NCBI RefSeq assembly: GCF_050908995.1 | Contig: NC_135130.1 | Coordinates: 9,045,001 to 9,109,000 of the forward strand | Source: Andrena cerasifolii | Lineage: Eukaryota > Arthropoda > Insecta > Hymenoptera > Andrenidae | Length of the DNA: 64,000 nt | Reading direction: 5' to 3' | Part shown: one piece after another, positions 49,816 to 60,415 of the stretch | Layout of the letters: each line of letters starts with the position of its first letter | How positions within the stretch are numbered: position 1 is the stretch's first letter | Made by a program: the position numbers and the translations under genes | The notes under the pieces: generated by a model | Told to the model about the DNA's origin: nothing | Seen by the model: only the letters and a program-made list of their open reading frames with translations | The model's database searches: none

Positions 49816-51946
49816 AGAAGAACACTGCGCGCAACAGTCGACGAAGGCGCGTGAGCGAAGGTGCCAGTCGCGAGAGGCTAGAGAAAGACCCAGAGACTGG
49901 TCTGTCGACGAGGCAAGAGGATCGAGAGAACAAGGGGCCACCGTCCGGCAAGCCCAGCAATCGGATAGCGCGAACGGTGTTGGAGGAGGCTAACAGCGCG
50001 TCCAGCACTGCCTCGAAGCTACGAAAACGCGGCACCGCGGTGAAGAGTCCGGTGGAGAGTCCATCGCAGAGACCGGTGCGACGAAGACCTAGGCCTGGCG
50101 GCCAGGAAGTGAAAGCAGAGTCGGAGGATCTCGATCATTCGACGGACGCGGCGAAAGCTTGCGAGAAGGAGGAGCGTCTGGGTAGCAGATCGGAGGAAGA
50201 GGACGAAGAGGAGCAGGAACATTGCGACCCTCTGACCAAGAGGCTCAGGACAAGTCCGGTGAGCAGAAAACTCCGGTCCGACAGGAAAGGGAAAGAAACC
50301 GCGTCCGAAGGGACCGCGTCGGATCAGGAGGAAACGGAAGAAGAGGAAAGAAAGCGTGGAGGGGCTGAAGGAGAAGCGGAGAAGCTCGAGGAAGACGAGG
50401 AAAGTCAGTCGAGAGAACGGGACAGGGAACCGGAACCTCCACCTCCGAAGAAGGTAGACCCAGGAGGCGACACAGTCTCCGAACGGCAACAGATCGGGCT
50501 AGACCAGGGGAAGAAGGTTGGAACGGAAGAGCGGAGGAAGAGTAAGGACCAGGTGCTGGTGAATGGCTCGCTTGTCGATGACAAAGCGAGCATCCTCCTC
50601 GATGCCGGGGCCGCGCCGCTAAAGTCTGCGGTCAAGCCACCAAAGGCAGAGGGCGTCGAGGAGGAAGAACAGGAGGACCGGGAGGCGGACGAGGAGGAAG
50701 AAGAGGAGGAAGCGGAAGAGCAGGACGAGGAAGAAGAGGAGGAGAGGGAAGGGGAGGAGGAGGAAGAGGAGGAGGAGGACCGAGGCTCGCGAAGAACCGA
50801 GCTGACCACCGAGCTAGGCACGGAGGATAGCGTAGGCAGCGTAAGCGGCGCCAGGGCTGCGAGCGTCGAATCGGTCGTCGAGCTGCTGGAGTCGAGCAGT
50901 CAGGACTCAGGCTCCGTGCTGGAGAGGCTGAGTCCGCTGAGTAGCAGCGGCGGCGGCGGCTCTGGCAGGCAGAGCCTGCTCCTCGAGCAGCAGCGGGAGC
51001 AGGAACGAAACCGGCACAACGAGAGCCCCGTCATCCTAGCCGAGAGACTAAACAAGCCGCCACCGCCGGTCGCTGGTCATCATCACCACCACCTCCAGCA
51101 TCAGTATCACCAGCACCAGCATCACCAACAGCAGCAGCTACCGCACCAGCATCAACACCACCACCATCAACAGCAACGCTACGCCACTAGTAGCCCAGTG
51201 ATACACCATCACAGCCAACAGCAGCAGCAACAGGCTCAGCAGCAGCAGCAGCAGCAACTTCATCATCATCACCACCAGCAGCATCAAGTAGCGAGTAGCG
51301 TACACCCACACCAGCACCAACACCACCAGCATCATCATCAGCTGGCCCCATCGAGCCTCCTCGAGGTGCAACAACAGTCTCACACATCGAGGGTCGGCGA
51401 TGAGGCCGGCCTCATGGAAGTGGAGGCCGGGGCGGGTATACCTGGAACTGGTGTCCTCTCCGGTGTGTCAGCAGCGGTGGGCATCCGAGGGGTCGGAGCC
51501 GCGGCTGGCAGCGCCTCCGCCACCGGTACTTATGGCGACAGCGGTTCCGACAGCGGGGTAAGCTCCCTGAGGAGCGCTGGTTCTGGAGACGAAAGGAGCG
51601 GCAGCAGGAGCTCCGCGCTCAGTGTCGACGAGACCATCATCTCCTCGACCCCGGCCGCAGCCGCCACGCCGGCCAGGATCTGGCACGTGCAAAGCGTTCA
51701 GCACACGTCTCTATTAATGGCGCATCCCCAGCCACCCCCGCCCACCGCCGGACCAAGTTCCGCAGCCGCTACTGCCACCGCACCCCCCGTTGGCTACCAG
51801 AGTCCAGCACCACCAGGACATCATCACCCAGCGGTCGCCTCCGAGATGCTCTGGAGATCGCCCAGGTACCCGCCGCTATCGCACGCGCTCCTTGGACCTG
51901 CCCAGCCCAATCCAGAGGAGCTGATCGAGAGGGAGAGGATCCTTCG
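49816..51946 (+). CDS. wge: Long internal coding exon of a winged eye/TNRC18-like nuclear protein
   Basis: The exon is 2131 nt: the last two bases of a split codon, then 709 codons, then two bases (CG) of another split codon. In order it encodes a basic, Arg/Ser/Lys-rich part (residues about 1-130); charged segments with a nuclear-localisation-like cluster (KRLRTSPVSRKLRSDRKGK, about 145-165); a nearly pure Glu/Asp tract (about 281-321); a His/Gln tract (about 421-509); and ordered, conserved-looking blocks near the C-terminal end: DSGSDSGVSSLRSAGSGDE (about 573), PARIWHVQSVQHTSLLMAHP (about 619), EMLWRSPRYPPLSHALLGP (about 676) and EELIERERILR at the end. No enzyme domain is present. The block order and homopolymer tracts recall insect winged eye, a chromatin-associated BAH-domain protein related to vertebrate TNRC18/BAHCC1. 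The BAH domain would be encoded downstream, outside what I can see. Exon confidence is high (about 0.9); the family name is about 0.5. Atrophin- or AUTS2-like proteins are the alternatives. Confidence 0.75.
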
Positions 51947-51952
51947 GTGAGT
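51947..51952 (+). other. Splice donor of the long exon
   Basis: CTTCG/GTGAGT is a strong U2-type donor. Reading on without splicing meets TGA at once (51948-51950), which confirms the exon must end here. The codon split is CG plus one base, so the residue is Arg whatever the next exon begins with. Confidence 0.88.
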
Positions 51953-52041
51953 CACTCTTTCTGCATCTCATTTTGCATGCTCGATACTCGATGGCCAGCA
52001 GGTATATTCGTGTCTCAGGGGTTAATCCTCTGAATCGCGTA

Positions 52042-53101
52042 GGGGAGAGTAGGGTAAAATGGAACGCTTAACTTTGGAGGGTGATAACATTAAATCAGAA
52101 GGAAAAAAGACACGAGACATCAACAGCAGTCTTATGCGGACTATACGAGAATCAAATACTTTGTTAAGAAAAATATTTGGCAACAAAGAAAGATGAGATT
52201 TACCGGAGGTATTGAAATCTTCACCTTGTCCAAGTGGTAGGGTAAAGCGGAACACCCATATATATATTTTAATATTTTACCAGATAACAACAAAATTACT
52301 GAAAATAATCAAATACACATGGATTTTCACATGAATAATGAATATCAACGCGTGCATGGAGAACACATCTGCATTAAATGATTATATTATTTATTACAAT
52401 TTAAAGTAACAGTTTGATCGAATGAAAGCTGTATTTGATACATCATAATTTTCTATACAGAATCAATTCTCTTGGAAACAAGGATAGTAATTAAAATTTT
52501 AATCTACAATCTAAAAATATATATAAAAAAAATTATGTTAAACGATTTTATTTAAAATGCACTGAAAACTAAAAAATAATTGAAGGGTCGGATGCAATAA
52601 GGGCTCGAAAATGGGAAAAATTATTATCCAAACGCTAAGAAAGATTGGAAAATTAAATGATGTTAAACTGAATTTTAAAAAATATAGTGTTGTAAAGCTC
52701 GTCACGATACACATTTTTCTATTTGCAGTTTGTTTATCCAATTATTACTATTCGAGCTAAAAATTATAACCAAAAAGTTTTTATCGTCAAAAATCATTAT
52801 TTCTGTAAACATAAATTGCGATAACTTGAGTAAATATTAACGGTAGTTTTCCTAGTTATAAATTTTCATAATCCAAGTTACGAAAAGTGGTCGAAGCTAC
52901 AACACAATATCGATACTTCGATACTGGAAATTTTTCCAACATTGTTAACCGAAAACGTGTTCACGGGTCTATGGACTATCACGAAATGCTGCGAGGACCG
53001 TTTGGTCCCATGTCGCGTGATGAACTCATTCGCAGCTCTTATCCAAGAGAAACATTGAAGTTCCGTTTTACCCACCCGTTCCGCTTTACCCTACACTCCC
53101 C
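52042..53101. mobile_element. TA-flanked DNA transposon with GGGGAGAGTAGGGTAAA ends
   Basis: The 1060-bp AT-rich element starts GGGGAGAGTAGGGTAAAATG. The reverse complement of its right end reads GGGGAGTGTAGGGTAAAGCG; about 22 of 25 positions match. TA flanks it at 52040-52041 and 53102-53103. The core TAGGGTAAAGCGGAAC is repeated inside at 52238-52253 in direct orientation, and a partial inverted copy (TTCCGTTTTACCC) sits at 53061-53073. There is no long coding frame. It begins about 95 bp after the long exon's donor and so lies in the following intron. Element 4 of the GGGTA-ended group. Confidence 0.85.
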
Positions 53102-53103
53102 TA

Positions 53104-54293
53104 CAACTTCAAATTTTTGCGATTAGCATTGGACGAGTTTATTTGTCCCTTGCCGTCAAATTCGTCGGCCTTAGGTCCAGTTTCGCGTCTAAGAGATCGA
53201 ATCTCTCGCACCGCCCCTGCTCGAACCCCGTGGCCCCTAAGTTTTTGCACCTTGCGCGCACCTCGCTTCGTTCCGCTCAGGGAACGGAATGCCATCAGGG
53301 AAGTGAGCGTAGCGTGCCCGGCAGCTGCGGGCAGCGTTTCTTGCGCGACTCTTTAGCCTTTCGAGCCTCCATTGTTCGATCTCGCGTGTACCCGCGCGCG
53401 TTTCCGGGCCCCAGCTGCGAATCATTCGTAACTTCCGTTGCATTATTGCGATATACCAGGCCCGGCGTTGACGATCAAACCAATGACCCGAAACTCGCTG
53501 CTTCGCGATATAAATAAGTCGATCCACCTAGGAACGCCGACTCACTCGAGTGTCGGTGAACTTGCCGCGGGGTTGACCTCGTCGAAGGACGGTCATTGAA
53601 GTTTCAGCGACGCGCGGAACTGCCGCCACTGGGAGGGAAAGTTGACGCCTCGAAAAAGAAAAAAGATAAATCTGAGGATGGTATTTTTTGCAACGAAACG
53701 TCCTCCCACGCCGGGGAGCGAGAGAACCGTCCCCCGAGACAAAGAATCCGGGCTTCCTAAAATATCCGCCGGTGAAGTAACTTTACGACTGCCCGTATTT
53801 ATTTTGACGGCCGTCGCCGACGCGTGAATCACCGTTTTATCACGAGCGGGGTTGCGAGAAGGCGAAAAAACTGTGACCGAGGGTGGTTGCGTCTGCACGC
53901 ACCGTCTCGGTTACGCGGCTCCTCCGCGACGTGGGCATTGAACAGCCCCCTTCGCGCGGTTTGTTTGCCCGCGGTAGCCTGAGCGAAAATAAATCGGCCT
54001 CGTCCATCTCATGGCCCGCTTTCTCGTCGTTTATTTATCCCCGCGAACATGCCGAACGTTCCGTGAAACAGAGTCGAGGACGACGAGCTCGTTTGATTCG
54101 CGGTGAGACGCGGGGCAGTCTGGTCGAGGCGAGCGGTCGGCCGCCGCCGTAAATTCGTTTCATCATGGAAACCGTGTCGCCCGTCCCACGCGCACGCTCT
54201 TTTTCGCCGCCTATCATTCGCTTAATGACGACCATCGCGGCCGGTAAATTGCGCGGTGGTTGGTTCGCACAGGTTCTAGTAATCCCAAGCTAT
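53104..54293. other. GC-rich gene-free DNA, probably intron
   Basis: No supported gene or repeat. It separates two transposons downstream of the long exon. Confidence 0.45.
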
Positions 54294-54302
54294 CAGAGCG
54301 AC

Positions 54303-54807
54303 ATTCCATGCGAACTCGGACAGATTTCGGAGTGAGTTTTCGTAGATTGCTGAAATTTTAATATATCGTAGTCTTTACTGATATTTAAACGTGCCTCAAA
54401 GGATTTTTCAAGGCCACACAAGGTTAGGAATGAAAGGAAGAAACTCAATCTACTAGAAAGATAGTTCAATATATTTACTTCATTCCTAATCTTTTGTGGC
54501 CTTCAAGGTCATAGTATACCATATGGTTGAATTCATATTTGATAATAAAATATACAGCATTCCATTTAAAAAACTAAAAGTCACCCTCGTTTCAAGGAAA
54601 ATATTGCGAGCACCAAAAATTCAGATACCATATTTTATGTTGGATATAAAAAACAGTAAGAATTTTCCTGCTTCAGTTTTTTTTAAAATACTTACCATTT
54701 TCGAGAATCCTGTATGTTTAAATATCACTAAAGACTACAACGTATTGAAATTTCAGCAATCTACGAAAACTTACTCCGAAATCTGTCCGAGTCCGCATGG
54801 AATGTCC
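54303..54807. mobile_element. Long-TIR MITE with 9-bp direct repeats
   Basis: Inverted ends of about 90 bp (54301-54390 and 54716-54805) pair with few differences; both contain CTCGGACAGATTTCGG and GATTGCTGAAATTT in opposite orientations. CAGAGCGAC stands identical at 54294-54302 and 54808-54816. Long terminal repeats with a 9-bp duplication fit Mutator-like elements, but the TIR match and the direct repeat overlap by two bases, so exact ends and superfamily are uncertain. The interior (54402-54711) holds the palindrome shared with 18231-18575. There is no transposase. Confidence 0.75.
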
Positions 54808-54816
54808 CAGAGCGAC

Positions 54817-55528
54817 ACGTGGGCTCTGGCTCGTGGCTGGAGCCATCCTCCGCGAGCCTCCGCGTTCGATGTCAAGGTTCGATAGCGATTCCTCGTATTT
54901 TTCTCCTTGAAGCTGATCGATCGACCCGACGCGACCCGACCCGGTTTCCTTCTCTCGGTGAATCAGGCGAGTTCCCGCTTGCAACACCGTACGCTTCCAC
55001 GGAACTTTTCGTCCCAGTAAAACGGGCTTCGTGTTACACGGTAGCAACGGTAATTGAACGGCGGTGCTCGTGCCGTATCCTTGAATAATTTTTCCAACGA
55101 GATCGCCGAAACACGTAGCTATCCAGGATTGATCGGCCGCGCAACCGAGCCATAGATCCCGGCCGATTGCGGCCCGTATTTTCCGATGTCACGCGAAATC
55201 TTCATTAGCCGGCAGATATTCGTGCTGGCCGGCTGAGGGAACGCACCGCTTCCAACCGTATACTTTCCTCGCGGTCTCGTTGCTTTTCGTGCATCATAGA
55301 TCACGCGCGGACCACCGCGAAACCTCCGCGGCTCGATCTTTATCGCTGGCAGACGATCAATAAAGCCCCGCTTAGAGCCTGCTGGATCCGAGCGTGAAAT
55401 CCGCGAGATTCCTTGAAACCTAGCCGTCTGTGCGGCAGAGGGTTCTATTCAACGCTATCCTGCTCTATGAAGCGCCTAATTAGAGGTCTGTGGTACACGG
55501 TCTATTACGGTTGTGGTGCTCGCTCGGC
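54817..55528. other. GC-rich gene-free DNA, probably intron
   Basis: No supported gene or repeat between two inverted-repeat elements. Confidence 0.45.
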
Positions 55529-55532
55529 TTAA

Positions 55533-56252
55533 GGGGGTATACCCGTTTGAACCCTCGGAAAATGTATACATTTTGTGGATTTTTTTACAAGTCAACGGTT
55601 TGATGCAGATTTCCCGTTTTTTAACTATGTTTACATAGTATTATGAACTACTTATAAAAAAAGTTTCAGTTAAAAAACTATTGTTTTTCGGAAGTTACGG
55701 ATACATGTCCGAAAGTCTCTCGATTTTAGACGGCTAAACGGTGGCCCTAAAAACTCGCGCTACGTTCAACCAATTTACTTCAAATTTTGCATGCAGAATC
55801 ATAATAAAATTCCACATCATCCAACGAAGGCGATTTTGAAAATTTTGAAAAATAAAGAAATGGTGAGAGATCAAAGGTAAAGTTAAATTTTTCTAAGAGA
55901 AAAATCCACCTTTTTCCTTTATAAATAATAAACGGGGAATCGAAATAAAAAAAGCCTTCGTTGGACGATGCGGAATCTTATTATGATTCTGCATGCAAAA
56001 TTTGAAGTAAATTGGTTGAACGTAGCGCGAGTTTTTAGGGCCACCGTTTAGCCGTCTAAAATCGAGAGACTTTCGGACATGTATCCGTAACTTCCGAAAA
56101 ACAATAGTTTTTTAACTGAAACTTTTTTTATAAGTAGTTCATAATACTATGTAAACATAGTTAAAAAACGGGAAATCTGCATCAAACCGTTGACTTGTAA
56201 AAAAATCCACAAAATGTATACATTTTCCGAGGGTTCAAACGGGTATACCCCC
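55533..56252. mobile_element. Fold-back element: two 300-bp arms, TTAA-flanked
   Basis: The 720-bp element starts GGGGGTATACCCGTTTG and ends with its exact complement. TTAA lies at 55529-55532 and 56253-56256. The left arm (55533-55832) and right arm (55953-56252) are nearly perfect reverse complements over 300 bp, with only a few substitutions seen near the loop. The loop is about 120 bp and AT-rich. There is no reading frame of note. TTAA flanks suggest piggyBac-type mobilisation; the extreme symmetry classes it as a fold-back MITE. Arm identity implies a recent origin or homogenisation. It lies downstream of the long exon's donor, so sense transcription would give a long hairpin RNA. Confidence 0.88.
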
Positions 56253-56256
56253 TTAA

Positions 56257-59200
56257 GCTGTTGCTGCATGTATGTACACCTAACTACACGCAGGAGGCAC
56301 CTATGCGTCGAACGGTCGCAGATCCATCGGTGTCTGGGGTTTATAGAAAATAGCTTCTCGCGAGTCTCCTAGATCCGTTACCATCAAACTGTGTCACCTA
56401 ATTCATCCATTTCCGTGACCCTCGTCTGTTCGGCCCGAATCCATCCACGTTCGAAAGCGCTTCGGGGCGCAGTTGCAGCACCGAGCCAAGTGGGCTGCGC
56501 GCGTGTTCCGATCGACCAAAGGCTCCTCGGGTGGAGGAGCCCGCGATTTCGGGGCTTTTTCCCTGGAAGGAAGAGGAGCTCGCGGTGCCGCGCTGTTATT
56601 CTGCTCCAAATACGTCCAATTACCTCTGGCCTCTTGGCGTAACGAGCGCGATTTAACGCTTATGCAAGCCGCAGTCCCCGGTCGACCTTTCCGTACGCGC
56701 TCGCGCTCGTGCTCGGAGAGACAGAGAGGCAATCGGCGCGACTGTGGCAACAGAAACTGGCATTTGGGCACAAGGTCAGGCTCCAGCATCTTTTTTACCT
56801 CCCCCGTCCTCCCCTTCTGCTTCTTCTGCCTGTTCTTGTTGCTCGGTTGGAAGACCTCGTCCGAGACCGTTCGCAAACCGGTACGCAAACCGGGAGGGAA
56901 AGGACGGCCAGGAATGCTCGGCAGGAAGCTATAAAAATACGCGTAGTTGGCTGACTAGCAAGAAAGAGAGAAGAAAGAGGAAAGAAGGAGCCGCGCTCCC
57001 CCTGCTGGCGAGCCGGCAGCCTCGTCAAGGACCGCATCTGCATAGAAATATGGCCAGGCTACTGGCCGCTCGCAGTTTTTCCTAAATTGACCCCCTCTTT
57101 TGTCTCTGTCCTCCGTGGACGGCGCGGCGAGGCGGTGCGTGCGGTTCCCGACGCAGAGCCTACGTACGGCACGCCTGAGCTCGGCCGAGCATTGTTTGCG
57201 GCCGGGAGGGTTCATTGAGTGGCCCCTTGGCTGGCCTAGTCTCCGTTCTTTTACCTCCGTGACATTTCGTGCGGGCACGTTGCGCAACGAAGTTGGCAGC
57301 CGCCGCACGCGTACTTTCTTCTTTCGTTGGTTCGGGTCGAGGTGCCATTGAACACCGCGGATGACCAGTTTATCTCGAGGTTGTCGCGTCATCGTCTCAC
57401 GACTCGCGGGGGACGCGTTCAAAGGCCGTGTGGGCGAACACGCAGCCAATGATCACCGCTCATTATGCGGTTCACGTGGCACACGTCCATCATTCCCGAC
57501 AGTTTACACGCTCGTCACGCACATGCGTGCAAAATCCGTCTGCTCTCGGTGTCCCCCCGCTCCCTCGCTCCTTTCTCTCCGCCCGTAATTACCTATCGGC
57601 GGTTTGTACCGCGTTCCAAATCCGCGGCAACAGATTACACGCCACCGTGAAAGCAGAGCGCGCGCTGCACACGGTGCACAGTGGCCGAGTTGCGTCTGCG
57701 GTCGTCGCGGAATATTCTTCGAATCGGCGACACGGATCGTTACTCTTACGTAATACCCACCGTCCTAGCTCGGGCAACCATTTCCCGAGTAGAATAATTT
57801 AAGAGGTCCCCGTGTCTCCAGCTACCGGTCGCCTGAAATTCCGCCTCAGCGACGAGATCCACGGGAAAGAGTAAAGCCGTAAGGTAGAACTTTCGATTAG
57901 CTTCGAGCGATTAAAAACTTTCTTATCGCTGTTCGGAAGAAGAATTAACCTTTTACTCGGGGGGGGGGGGGGGAAGAAAGTTTGCGAGGATATCGGCGTT
58001 ATTAATTATCTAGCGGGGGAGAGACGGTCCGAGGCGACGCGACGGCGCTTGCATAGATCTTGGGAAAGGCGCAGGCTTATCGCCGATTTAAGAAGCCGAG
58101 CGCCGCGTGTAAACAATTGGAAAAAGGTCTTCGTTTCGCGCTCCATCGGGCTCTCCCGTGTCGGCAGAAAAATCAACGTTGCGTCAACCGCTTCCTGTTT
58201 CCTCCTACGTGTGCTGGCTTTATTCGGGTCACTGACTTAACGAGTGGAATCCAGCCCCGAGACTGCTGTATTCTCGGCTCGAAATCGCGTACACAAATAG
58301 CCCGCGGCGTATAATAATGCGCGAGATATAACTCTCTCCTGCTATAATGGAAACGACGTTCCAGCGGCGGCGCGATCCTATCGTATCGGGCATAAATATT
58401 TGATTCCGAAACGTTCCCTCGTCTCGGGGCTCCGAAGCGTGCGACAGAGCAATTAAGAATTCTCCACCCATCTCACCTGCTCGATCTTAACGAATTAATT
58501 AATTACTTAGTTAGTTGGGTGGGTAGGTAACGAATTGATTAATTAGTAGTAACGCGTATGAAATTCACAACGAAGGATGAATTTGAATGACTGGTGGCGC
58601 GCGGGCTTCTGGAAAAAATGGGAAGAACGATATAGTAAAAGGGAAGATGGCGGAAAATAAGAGTGATTTCGGTTTCACGGAAATCCATTGAAAGTTTGGC
58701 GGTTGAACGAGCTGCTGGTGATCCACCTGTGACCCAACAGCCACCAAACCCGTTTGTGAAAAGGTCGCAGCAAGTCATCGAGCCACGAAGGGGGACGCCG
58801 AAGCGGTCGCTTCTATTTCCTGAGAGGCCATCGCATCGGTAAGATGAGCGCACCTCCCGACTCTTTCTCCTGCTCGCCGAGAGGGAAGAGAGAAGAGGAG
58901 GCTTTTCACGAGTGGAAGAACGCGAAACGAGATTTGCGTGGTAGAGAGCCATAAAGCGCGTCACGCACACGTGGTGCACGCGTGCGTGCACACTGCACAG
59001 GTTCGTGTCGAGTACGGAGTGGTTCAAGTGCTGGGCCCATTAGCGTGGATCATAAAGGTCCTCAACCTAGTGAGTCACTGCGGGTTAATAATTATACCAG
59101 CGAGGACCGTGCTAACCTCCGCTCTTCTCTCTCCCTCTGTCACCGTGTATTCGGAGCGATCCTCGGCAATGGCGTAGACGAGACGAAGCCGTTTCAATTA

Positions 59201-59361
59201 CGCTGCTGAAACAACGGCGACGAGGTGCACGCGTGTGCGTGTAATCGAGATCCATCCTCAGCTTCCGCGGAAGAGACGCAGCAACTCGCCTAGGCCTCCG
59301 TGTGGGTGCCTCGTAAGCGCTTAAAGCGAATTCAAGTTGGCCGTTTCGCTCGAAAAATTAC
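56257..59361. other. GC-rich gene-free DNA, probably intron
   Basis: No supported gene. It holds a 15-base G run (57959-57973). Open frames of up to about 164 codons overlap on both strands without domains. A TTAATTAATTA/GTTAGTTGGG-type simple stretch lies at about 58493-58550. Confidence 0.45.
57959..57973. repeat. Poly-G run
   Basis: Fifteen consecutive G on the + strand. Such runs are prone to slippage and to length error in assemblies. Confidence 0.85.
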
Positions 59362-59363
59362 TA

Positions 59364-60413
59364 GTCCAGTGAAATTAGACGGAAATCTGCCCAATCTGCG
59401 GAATAATTCCCACCAAGCTAAATTTTGGTATGGGCCTTTATTTTGTCGTTTTAAAAAATATGTCGAAAGTCCCCATCGATCCGACCGTCATAAAAATTTT
59501 GCAGTGTTGAAAAAAAAACAGTTTTTCGCGAATATCTCGTTATCTAGCAGTTTTGCGACAAAAATAGTTATTATACAATTTATAGCCTACGAAATTTTCT
59601 ACAAAAAAGGTCCCTTGAGTTTTTTTCGTAGGAGTAATGAGAACGTCAGCATGTCAGACTCTACCTCCGAGGTGGTGTGGAAATGAGTGTATTATTTCTC
59701 ACAAGCGAAGATCCTCACCTCGCAAATTCAAAAAATTATAAAACGTTGGGGATAGGCAGAGGTTAATATAAGTGTGTGTTACGCAATTTTTTTGTTTCCT
59801 GCCGAAATTCACTCTAAGGAGGTGAAATTGACCCCTGAAAATCGTTTTTTTTTTATTTTGTGTTATAACTCGCGACCCTTAAGAACTGTAAGAACTATAA
59901 ATTACCAAATGATAGTCCTATTTAAAAGAAGTAACTTTTTCCTGAACACTTTTTTTCTATCTCCTACAGTTCGCGAGTAATAATACAAAATAAAAAAAAA
60001 ATCAGAGGTCAATTGCACCCTCTTGGAATAAATTTGGGCAGCAAACGAAATTGCGTTGTACTCAGGAGGACTTCCCCTACATATTTACAGAGTTGCATAA
60101 TTTTTTGAATTTCAGTATTTGGAATCTTCCCTTGTCAAATTGTACGGGGGTTGAAGCTTGGTAACCCGACGTACATGAAAATGGTTACTCCTACGAAAAA
60201 AACTCATAGGACCTTTTTTCTAGAGAATTTCCTAGGCTATAAATTGTATAATAACTATTTTTGTCGCAAAACTGCTAGAAAACGAGATATTCGCGAAAAA
60301 CAGTTTTTCTTTCAACCCTCTGTAAAATTTTTAGCGGCGGTCGGATGGATGGGGACTTTTGACATTTAGCTTGGTGGGATTTATTCCCAAGACAGATCCT
60401 AATTTCACTGGAC
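59364..60413. mobile_element. TA-flanked long inverted-repeat MITE with GTCCAGTGAAATTAG ends
   Basis: The 1050-bp element begins GTCCAGTGAAATTAG and ends CTAATTTCACTGGAC, with TA at 59362-59363 and 60414-60415. The arms 59364-59642 and about 60186-60413 are complementary along their length. The left arm has about 45 extra bases near 59420-59465. A second inverted pair fills the centre: about 59804-59875 against about 59962-60040, including ACTCGCGA/TCGCGAGT. Nearly the whole element is therefore self-complementary. TA targets and CAGT-like ends suggest a Tc1/mariner-type origin. There is no transposase frame. Confidence 0.82.
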
Positions 60414-60415
60414 TA

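Noticed and set aside
49268..50035. 255-codon minus-strand open frame across the start of the long exon
   Set aside because: It is the antisense shadow of the + strand coding exon and its upstream intron.
50405..50821. Ser-rich minus-strand frame
   Set aside because: A mirror of the GAG/GAA-rich acidic tract on the + strand.
51551..51563. Alternative donor (GGG/GTAAGC) inside the long exon
   Set aside because: The exon stays open beyond it into conserved-looking blocks and ends at a stronger donor. Using it would also change the downstream phase.
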